Source: Candidatus Saccharimonadota bacterium (GTDB lineage Bacteria > Patescibacteriota > Saccharimonadia > Saccharimonadales > Saccharimonadaceae). From it: DNA of 16,083 bases. The notes beneath the pieces are model-generated. The model was not told the origin of the DNA, did not search any database, and was given only the letters and a program-made list of their open reading frames with translations. The DNA lies in NCBI GenBank assembly GCA_017964115.1, contig JAGCSL010000020.1, positions 1-16,083 of the forward strand, in the 5' to 3' direction. The translations under genes and the position numbers were made by a program. Below, one piece after another: positions 5,269 through 11,780 of the stretch (positions are counted from its first letter, which is position 1; each line of letters opens with the position of its first letter).

Positions 5269-8145
5269 CTATAAAATTTTCTTGAGATATTTGCCAGTTG
5301 CCGATTTGGCGTTTTTCGCCACATCCTCTGGCGTACCGGTTGCAATTACTTTACCACCACCTTGACCGCCTTCTGGGCCCATATCAATAATCCAATCGGC
5401 GCTTTTAATCACATCCAAGTTATGTTCGATTACTATCATCGAGTTTCCGCCATTCACCAAACGTTGTAAAATCGACAACAGTCGCTTTACGTCGTCGGAA
5501 TGCAGGCCAGTAGTTGGCTCGTCGAGAATATATAGCGTTTTGCCAGTCGAACGACGGCTCAGTTCGGTTGCCAACTTGATACGTTGCGCCTCGCCGCCAG
5601 AGAAAGTCGTAGCCGGTTGGCCGAGCTTAATATAGCCAAGACCAACCTCTTGTAGAGTTTTAAGCTTATTGGCAATCAATGGCTGATTCTTAAAGAATTC
5701 GACTGCTTCATCGACGGTCATATTCAATACATCGGAAATTGTTTTGCCCTTGAATTTAACTTCCAAAGCTTCACGGTTATAACGTTTACCATGACATTCG
5801 TCGCAAGTTACAAATACGTCCGGCAAAAAGTGCATTTCAATTTTTAGCACACCATCACCTTGGCATTTCTCGCAACGACCGCCTTTGACATTAAAGGAAA
5901 AGCGACCAGCTTTATAACCGCGCACTTGCGCCTCCGGCTGTTCTGCATATAGGTCGCGGATATAGTTAAAGATGCCCGTATAGGTTGCTGGGTTTGAACG
6001 CGGCGTGCGCCCAATCGGCGACTGATCAATTACAATAGCCTTATTTAGATGTTCAATACCATCAATACGCTCATGTGCGCCCGGCACAGTTTGCGCACGG
6101 TTCAAACGAGCTAATAATTCATTTGCCAAAATTTCATTCACTAATGTTGATTTGCCCGAACCAGACACGCCAGACACTACCGTCATAACACCTAATGGGA
6201 ATTTAACATCGATATTCTTTAAATTGTTTTCGTGCGCGCCAATTACTTCCAAGAATTTTCCGGACGGTTTACGACGCTTCTTTGGCGTATCGATCTTCGC
6301 CTTACCAGATAGGTATTTTCCTGTAATCGACTTAGGATCTTTTGCCACTTCGGCCGGCGTACCAACAGAAACAACTTTACCGCCATTCACGCCCGCACCT
6401 GGACCGATATCTATCAAATAATCTGCTTGTTCAATCGTTTCCGTATCGTGCTCAACCACGATTACAGTATTCTTAAGGTCACGCAAATGCTTTAGTGTTG
6501 AAATTAAGCGATTATTATCGCGCTGATGTAGACCGATTGATGGTTCATCCAAAACATAAAGCACGCCTTGTAAGCCAGACCCAATTTGCGTCGCAAGGCG
6601 AATGCGCTGTGCCTCGCCACCCGACAAGGTTGCCGCCGAACGACCTAATTCGAGATAATTCAAACCAACATCCTTCATGAAACCAACCCGCGCCTTAATT
6701 TCTTTAATGATTGGACCTGCAATCATCTCTTCATTTTCAGTCAATCCTAAATCTGAGTTGAGAACTTCTAGCGTCTGATCCACGTCCATCGCGCACATGT
6801 CCATAATATTCAAATCATGAATCGTAATCGCCAAAACGACCGGCTTTAGACGTGCGCCGTGACAAGTCTGACAAACCCGTTCACGCATAAAACGCTCAAT
6901 GTCTTTGCGAACAAAATCAGATTCAGTTTCTTTATAACGTTTTTCGAGATTTGGAATTACGCCTTCATAAATAGCATTGTACTGATAGCCATTACTCAAA
7001 CGTACAAAATACTTTTCGTCGCCCGTGCCGTATAAAATAATCTGAATCGCTTCATCGGATAAATCACGAATTGGCGTACGCACCGAAAAGCCATGACGTT
7101 CGCCCACGGCTGTCAAGCGTTTCAGCCACCAAGAATCTTGATTAATGCGATTATATGGACGAATTCCACCCTCTGCAATTGTTAGATTCGGATTTAAAAC
7201 GAGACTCGGGTCGATTTCCATACGTGTGCCCAGACCAGTACAAGTTGGACAGGCACCTTGCGGCGCATTAAAAGAGAAGAGACGTGGCTCAAGCTCTGGA
7301 ATTAGTTCATCTGGATGATTTGGACAGGCATAACGCTGCGAGTAAGTCACAATCTCCGCTTCGGTCGTGTTGATATTATTCTGACCAATTGCCGTCGAGT
7401 TGTCTTTAATACAAAGAATCTGCATGATACCATCACCCAAGTCTAAGGCCTGTTCAACCGACTGCGATACGCGACTTTCCAAATCCGGCGCCATCACAAA
7501 ACGATCCACAACTATCTCAATATCGTGACGTAAATTCTTATCTAGTTCTGGCCATTCATCGAGCGCATAGATAATTCCATCAACGCGCGCCCGCGCAAAA
7601 CCTTTCGCTAAATATTGCTCGCCAATATGTGAAAAAGAACCTTTTTTCTGAGATACAATTGGTGCCAATACCATCAATTTCGACGCTACCGGCCAAGCCA
7701 TCACTTGATCAATGATATCCTGCACCGTACGACGCGCTACTTCATTGTGGCAAATAGGACAATGTGGCACGCCGATGCGCGCAAAAAGCAGACGCAAATA
7801 ATCGTATATTTCTGTCACGGTAGCCACGGTCGAACGCGGATTGCGCGAAGTAGATTTTTGATCAATCGAAATCGCTGGACTTAAACCAGTAATCATATCT
7901 ACGTCCGGCTTATCCATCACACCCAAGAACATACGCGCATAAGACGAAAGCGATTCCACATAGCGACGTTGACCCTCCGCATAGATCGTATCGAAAGCTA
8001 GGGAAGATTTGCCCGATCCAGAAAGACCAGTAATCACTACTAGCTTGTCGCGAGGGATATCAATATCAATATTTTTGAGATTATTAGCCCGCGCGCCACG
8101 AATTTTTATTACGTTTTGCGGATCTATTGAAGAATCACTTGCCAT
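5269..8145 (-). CDS. uvrA: Excinuclease ABC subunit A
   Basis: This is the full-length (958 aa) ATPase that scans DNA for bulky lesions and loads UvrB in nucleotide excision repair. It has two ABC ATPase modules. The first has Walker A GLSGSGKSS (40-48), signature LSGGEAQRIRLA (507-518) and Walker B LYVLDEPS (529-536). The second has GVSGSGKST (659-667), FSGGEAQRIKLA (848-859) and LYILDEPT (871-878). Zinc sites: C129/C132 pair with C425/C428; the second site is C274, H277, C299 and C302, where a His replaces the usual second Cys; the C-terminal finger is C758, C761, C781 and C784. The start at 8145 is set by TGGTATAAT ending six bases upstream, so the mRNA should be leaderless. It is convergent with the membrane-anchored protein gene, with no terminator between them. 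I saw no SOS box. Confidence 0.98.
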   Translation of the reverse strand: MASDSSIDPQNVIKIRGARANNLKNIDIDIPRDKLVVITGLSGSGKSSLAFDTIYAEGQRRYVESLSSYARMFLGVMDKPDVDMITGLSPAISIDQKSTSRNPRSTVATVTEIYDYLRLLFARIGVPHCPICHNEVARRTVQDIIDQVMAWPVASKLMVLAPIVSQKKGSFSHIGEQYLAKGFARARVDGIIYALDEWPELDKNLRHDIEIVVDRFVMAPDLESRVSQSVEQALDLGDGIMQILCIKDNSTAIGQNNINTTEAEIVTYSQRYACPNHPDELIPELEPRLFSFNAPQGACPTCTGLGTRMEIDPSLVLNPNLTIAEGGIRPYNRINQDSWWLKRLTAVGERHGFSVRTPIRDLSDEAIQIILYGTGDEKYFVRLSNGYQYNAIYEGVIPNLEKRYKETESDFVRKDIERFMRERVCQTCHGARLKPVVLAITIHDLNIMDMCAMDVDQTLEVLNSDLGLTENEEMIAGPIIKEIKARVGFMKDVGLNYLELGRSAATLSGGEAQRIRLATQIGSGLQGVLYVLDEPSIGLHQRDNNRLISTLKHLRDLKNTVIVVEHDTETIEQADYLIDIGPGAGVNGGKVVSVGTPAEVAKDPKSITGKYLSGKAKIDTPKKRRKPSGKFLEVIGAHENNLKNIDVKFPLGVMTVVSGVSGSGKSTLVNEILANELLARLNRAQTVPGAHERIDGIEHLNKAIVIDQSPIGRTPRSNPATYTGIFNYIRDLYAEQPEAQVRGYKAGRFSFNVKGGRCEKCQGDGVLKIEMHFLPDVFVTCDECHGKRYNREALEVKFKGKTISDVLNMTVDEAVEFFKNQPLIANKLKTLQEVGLGYIKLGQPATTFSGGEAQRIKLATELSRRSTGKTLYILDEPTTGLHSDDVKRLLSILQRLVNGGNSMIVIEHNLDVIKSADWIIDMGPEGGQGGGKVIATGTPEDVAKNAKSATGKYLKKIL

Positions 8146-8151
8146 CTTTTA

Positions 8152-8180
8152 ATTATACCAAATTTTCTTGAAAAAGTCAA
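8152..8180 (-). promoter_or_regulatory. uvrA promoter, leaderless
   Basis: On the minus strand, TTGACT (8180-8175), a 17-base spacer, then TATAAT (8157-8152) preceded by TGG (extended -10). Six bases (TAAAAG) separate it from the ATG at 8145. This is the best full promoter in the window. Its -35 lies inside the spacer of the opposing promoter at 8168-8197. Confidence 0.8.
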
Positions 8181-8197
8181 TTTGCTCATGTTATATA
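8168..8197 (+). promoter_or_regulatory. Promoter of the helical orphan gene, leaderless, interleaved with the uvrA promoter
   Basis: TTGAAA (8168-8173), an 18-base spacer, then TATATA (8192-8197) preceded by TGT (extended -10). Six bases separate it from the ATG at 8204. The -35 lies inside the uvrA promoter spacer, so the two divergent promoters share the same DNA and should compete for polymerase. Confidence 0.65.
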
Positions 8198-8203
8198 TAA
8201 GAT

Positions 8204-8650
8204 ATGAGTTACAGTGCGGAAGAAAAGAGAGACATTCTTCAGAAAGTCATTAAAATGACGCTCCGCATCACCCGCAATAAACCCGGCTATGCGCCAGATT
8301 TCTTTATCGAATCTGCCCTCGAGCAAGCGAAGCAATTAATCAATAAAAACCAAGATCATCCCGAAATTGACATTTGGAAACAGGCGCGGCTCGATTATTA
8401 TACTCAGCACCTCGTCCGCAAACTAATAATCGAATACCATTACGACTATGAGCTTTCCGAAGATAATTTCGAGGCCGTCAATGCATTAATTGAAGCCGAA
8501 GAAATGCTCGGCGCTAAAGCTACTGACGACGACTTACGCGAACTATTCGACTACACTAACGAGGAGCTTAATCGGCTCCGTATTATCGCCAAATATCTCA
8601 ATGGCGTCGACCCAGATTCTGTCTATAAAGAATTCTCAAATAAGCTATAA
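8204..8650 (+). CDS. Helical protein of unknown function
   Basis: This is a 148-residue, charged, cysteine-free protein that appears almost entirely alpha-helical, with no signal peptide or membrane segment. I do not recognise the family. The N-terminus (EEKRDILQKVIKMTLRIT) is amphipathic. The C-terminal third (DDDLRELFDYTNEELNRLRIIAKYL) could form two consecutive helices with a turn, but no specific DNA-binding fold can be claimed. The start is supported by the leaderless promoter geometry. The gene diverges from uvrA and heads the murL-murD-uvrB cluster. Its stop codon lies inside the -10 element of the next gene. It might be a regulator or a small cytosolic factor; there is no evidence for either. 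Confidence 0.8.
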   Translation: MSYSAEEKRDILQKVIKMTLRITRNKPGYAPDFFIESALEQAKQLINKNQDHPEIDIWKQARLDYYTQHLVRKLIIEYHYDYELSEDNFEAVNALIEAEEMLGAKATDDDLRELFDYTNEELNRLRIIAKYLNGVDPDSVYKEFSNKL

Positions 8651-8651
8651 T
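8646..8651 (+). promoter_or_regulatory. -10 element of murL, embedded in the preceding stop codon, leaderless
   Basis: TATAAT at 8646-8651 contains the TAA stop (8648-8650) of the upstream gene, and six bases separate it from the ATG at 8658. The preceding trinucleotide is AGC, not TGn, and no -35 is apparent, so strength is uncertain. Read-through from the upstream promoter is also likely. The 17 bases ending at the ATG match those at 3190 at all but one position. Confidence 0.55.
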
Positions 8652-8657
8652 ATAAGC

Positions 8658-10016
8658 ATGCAAGACAATCTCAAATTGCGTGAACAATATCCAGAATTTA
8701 TTTATGATTCCTACGAGGTAAATCGCGACATCGATGGGATTCATGTTAAATATGTTTATAAACTTGGCGAGCATACTTTTGAGCCGACCGTAAATATTTC
8801 AGTTTCGGATATTAGTAATTTTGAGTTTAGCGTGCCATTTGTTGAATATTTATTCTTCAATTTTGGCATTATTAACGCAATAAACTACTACAAACTTTCT
8901 TGTGCGCCAACTTTCACAATCAATGCCGGCCCACTTGATGACGGCCAAAAAGAATTCTTTAAAAAAGTATTCTATAACGGCTTAGGCGAATTCATGTATG
9001 TCAACCAACTCAATATCCCATACGAAACCTTTATGGATATTCAGGCATCTGGACCATCCGGTAAAAAGCCAGATTACGAACTATCCGACTTTAATCCACA
9101 CGGCAATCTGATTCCAGTCGGCGGCGGCAAAGATTCCGTCGTTACGCTCGAGGCACTTCAAAGTATGCACGCCGATAATCTCTGCTTACAATATAATCGC
9201 GATATTTACCCAGAAAATCGCGCCGCCCATGAATGCATTGCTATAGCGAGCTATCCTAATGACGCCATTATGGACTTTAACTTAACGCTCGACAAACATA
9301 TGCTCGAACTCAACCAGCAAGGCTTCTATAACGGTCATATTCCATTTTCGTCCTGCCTCGCTTTTGCGGCTTACATTATGGCCTATCTCAATAATAAAGA
9401 AAACATCGTGCTATCAAATGAAGCCTCTGCCAACGAGGGGAATATCCCAGGCACAAACATTAATCATCAATATTCTAAGAGCTTCGAGTTCGAAAACGAT
9501 TTTCGCCACTATTGCGACACCTACTTTACACCTAAAATTCGCTACTTCAGCCTCCTGCGTTGCGTCAATGAGTACACCATCGTGCAAAAATTCCTCAAAT
9601 TCCCACGCTATCTCGATGTCTTTCGTAGCTGTAATGTCGGCCAGAAAACCAACACATGGTGCGGGCACTGCGCCAAATGCCTCTATGTCTTCATTATGCT
9701 GTATCCATTCGTGCCGATAGATCGACTTCAACAGATTTTTGGTCAAAACATGCTAAACGATCAAAGTCTATTCCAAGTCTTTATGGGGCTCGTCAATCCA
9801 GATATGACTAAGCCCTTCGAATGCGTCGGTACGCGCGAAGAGATTAATTATGCCCTCAAACTCGCCGTCGAACACACTAAAGGTAATCTGCCTGCGCTAT
9901 TAGACTACTACAAGCACAATTTTTATAATCCGCAACAAGTCTATAATGTCGAGAATTACTATAACCCAGAGCACAATATCCCCGAAGAATATCTAAATAT
10001 GTTGGCAAGACTATGA
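8658..10016 (+). CDS. murL: MurL-like UDP-MurNAc-L-Ala-L-Glu epimerase
   Basis: This 452-residue protein matches the MurL pattern. MurL, characterised in Xanthomonas oryzae, uses ATP to epimerise the terminal L-Glu of UDP-MurNAc-L-Ala-L-Glu to D-Glu during cytosolic peptidoglycan precursor synthesis. Visible features: an N-terminal domain of about 145 residues; a PP-loop-like nucleotide motif LIPVGGGKDSVVTLE (151-165, GGGKDS at 155-160); NGHIPFSS (225-232); LSNEASANEGN (252-262) followed by NHQYSKSFEFE (269-279); and a cysteine cluster CGHCAKC (335-341). The decisive context is the next gene, a MurD family ligase overlapping by four bases (ATGA), the pairing known for MurL and MurD2. The start at 8658 was preferred over an in-frame ATG at 8490, because the latter would overlap the upstream gene by 161 bases and has no homology-like sequence. 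The family call is from memory of motifs and context. Confidence 0.8.
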   Translation: MQDNLKLREQYPEFIYDSYEVNRDIDGIHVKYVYKLGEHTFEPTVNISVSDISNFEFSVPFVEYLFFNFGIINAINYYKLSCAPTFTINAGPLDDGQKEFFKKVFYNGLGEFMYVNQLNIPYETFMDIQASGPSGKKPDYELSDFNPHGNLIPVGGGKDSVVTLEALQSMHADNLCLQYNRDIYPENRAAHECIAIASYPNDAIMDFNLTLDKHMLELNQQGFYNGHIPFSSCLAFAAYIMAYLNNKENIVLSNEASANEGNIPGTNINHQYSKSFEFENDFRHYCDTYFTPKIRYFSLLRCVNEYTIVQKFLKFPRYLDVFRSCNVGQKTNTWCGHCAKCLYVFIMLYPFVPIDRLQQIFGQNMLNDQSLFQVFMGLVNPDMTKPFECVGTREEINYALKLAVEHTKGNLPALLDYYKHNFYNPQQVYNVENYYNPEHNIPEEYLNMLARL

Positions 10017-11302
10017 AACAAGCAATCATCGATTTTTTAACTGATAAAAGTATTCTCATTCTCGGTTATGGCCGCGAGGGAAAGAGTGCGCTCGAATTTA
10101 TTCAGCAAAATTTACCCGATGCAAAATATGCCGTTGCCGACTTGAACCAACTCGAACTCGAAGACGTTCAAACATTTTGCGGCGAAAATTATCTCAATGC
10201 AGTAAAAGATTTCGATATCGTTATTAAATCTCCTGGCATTCCAACGCGCGACTTCGTTCCAACAGAACAATTATCAAAAATTACTTCATTAACAGATCTA
10301 TTTTTGCGATTTTGCCCAAACACCGTTATCGGCATCACGGGCACAAAAGGCAAAAGCACCACCGCCTCACTAACACATCACATTCTTAAAACCGCTGGCA
10401 AAAATTCAATTTTAATTGGCAATATCGGTATCGCCTGCTTTGACGCAATTGACCAAATTCAATCCGACACTATTGTGGTTTTCGAAATATCTTGCCATCA
10501 ACTAGAGTTCGTACAAGCCAGCCCAAATATTGCCATCTTGCTTAATCTCTACGAGGAACATTTTGACCACTACGCTAAACCAGAAGATTATTTTACGGCC
10601 AAGAAAAACATCTATAAATACCAAAATGCCGACGATACACTAATTTACGGTGATATTTTCCAGCATGCAAGCAGGGAAGAAATTTCGCATTTGCCGATGC
10701 GCAAATACAACTTACTCGAAGATGGTAATATTGACGATTCCGATATTCATACGCATTTAGTTGGCAAACATAATCTAATGAATATTCACGCCGCAATTCT
10801 TGCCTGCGAAGCTGCTGGACTGAAACGGACGGATATTCTACCAACTATCGAAAGCTTCGAGGGCTTGCCACACCGTCTTCAGTATGTCGGCGAGTATCGA
10901 AAAATAAAATTCTATAACGATTCTATTGCCACTGCGCAAGAAGCCGTCATTAATGCCGTCACGGCACTTAAAGATGTCGACACTCTCCTGCTCGGCGGTA
11001 TGGATCGCGGATTAAATTACCAGAAGTTGGTTGATTTTTTGCGTCACAGCACTGTCAGAAACATCATTTTACTACCAGAAACTGAACAAGTTTTTCAACG
11101 CATCTTTAACGAAGCGCCGTTCTCGCAAAATCTCATTCCAGTTGCAAATATGGCCGAGGCCGTCGATGCAGCATATAAATATACAGCCGAAGACCACATC
11201 TGCCTACTTTCTCCAGCGGCCGCTAGCTACAATACATACAAGAACTTCGAAGAACGTGGCGAAGATTATATGAACCTAATTAGGAGTAAAGCGAATGGGT
11301 AG
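10013..11302 (+). CDS. murD: UDP-N-acetylmuramoyl-L-alanine glutamate ligase, probably MurD2 (L-Glu adding)
   Basis: This 429-residue cytosolic Mur ligase adds glutamate to UDP-MurNAc-L-Ala using ATP. The N-terminal UDP-binding domain has ILILGYGREGKSA (14-26) and SPGIP. The ATPase core has GITGTKGKSTT (107-117), EISCHQLE (158-165, normally E-[LV]-S-S-F-Q-L-E) and LNLYEEHFDHY (177-187, where classical MurD has LNI-x-DHLDRH). The C-terminal domain has LPHRLQYVG, FYNDSIAT, LLGGMDRG and LSPAAASYNTYKNFEERG. The Y-x-EH-x-DHY variant and its partnership with MurL favour the MurD2 type, which takes L-Glu instead of D-Glu; the substrate is inferred. The ATG overlaps the murL stop (ATGA) and there is no SD, suggesting coupled re-initiation. 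The 3' end overlaps the next gene by eight bases. Confidence 0.9.
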   Translation: MKQAIIDFLTDKSILILGYGREGKSALEFIQQNLPDAKYAVADLNQLELEDVQTFCGENYLNAVKDFDIVIKSPGIPTRDFVPTEQLSKITSLTDLFLRFCPNTVIGITGTKGKSTTASLTHHILKTAGKNSILIGNIGIACFDAIDQIQSDTIVVFEISCHQLEFVQASPNIAILLNLYEEHFDHYAKPEDYFTAKKNIYKYQNADDTLIYGDIFQHASREEISHLPMRKYNLLEDGNIDDSDIHTHLVGKHNLMNIHAAILACEAAGLKRTDILPTIESFEGLPHRLQYVGEYRKIKFYNDSIATAQEAVINAVTALKDVDTLLLGGMDRGLNYQKLVDFLRHSTVRNIILLPETEQVFQRIFNEAPFSQNLIPVANMAEAVDAAYKYTAEDHICLLSPAAASYNTYKNFEERGEDYMNLIRSKANG

Positions 11303-11780
11303 CGGACTTGCTTCTTTCCTAAGCTTCCTGAATAGCGAACTTGGGGTGTTTATCACTGCACTCTTAATTGTTCCGAGCATTTTTCTACTAGCTGACATTC
11401 TATTATATGGGTTCTTATTGAAACCGCTATTCATCAGATGCGGAGAAAAACCAGGCAACGCTTTCATCCCACTCTATAACATGCATTGCCTAGCAAGAAT
11501 AGCCGGCCTGCCTGAGTGGGCTTTTACTCTGTGCGCAATATTCTTTTGGCCAGGTATTATTATTTGGCGCGTCCTTATTAGCCTCTGTTTAGTACAGGCT
11601 TTCGACACTCGCCAGCAGAGCGGCATTTACCTCATCACTTTAATATTTATTCTGCCAGTTGGTTGCTATGTTCTCGGTACTAGTAATTGCACCTATCTGC
11701 TCAGTGAAGAGGAGGTTGTCAATAAACATATTAAAGGCTTTAGTGCGAGCGAGAAGAAAAAGAAAGCGCCCAAAAAATGA
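11295..11780 (+). CDS. DUF5684-type small multi-pass membrane protein
   Basis: This 161-residue protein has about four membrane segments (near 17-42, 74-92, 93-103 and 112-127). The loop KPLFIRCGEKPGNAFIPLYNMHCLARIAG (43-71) matches the DUF5684 signature (F-x-K-x-G-x-x-x-W/N-x-x-x-IP-x-YN-x-x-x-L). The function of the family is unknown; members often sit near signal peptidase or envelope genes. The C-terminus is a lysine-rich cytosolic tail (SEKKKKAPKK). A good SD (AGGAG, 11282-11286) lies eight bases before the ATG, inside the murD coding end. It overlaps uvrB by four bases (ATGA). Its position between murD and uvrB suggests operon packing more than shared function. Confidence 0.8.
   Translation: MGSGLASFLSFLNSELGVFITALLIVPSIFLLADILLYGFLLKPLFIRCGEKPGNAFIPLYNMHCLARIAGLPEWAFTLCAIFFWPGIIIWRVLISLCLVQAFDTRQQSGIYLITLIFILPVGCYVLGTSNCTYLLSEEEVVNKHIKGFSASEKKKKAPKK

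Noticed and set aside
8143..8206. SOS/LexA box upstream of uvrA
   Set aside because: Neither an E. coli-type CTGT-N8-ACAG nor a Bacillus-type GAAC-N4-GTTC element is visible in the intergenic region.
8490..8657. In-frame upstream ATG that would add 56 residues to MurL
   Set aside because: The extension lies inside the preceding gene in another frame and looks like random peptide. The ATG at 8658 has the window's typical -10-to-ATG spacing.
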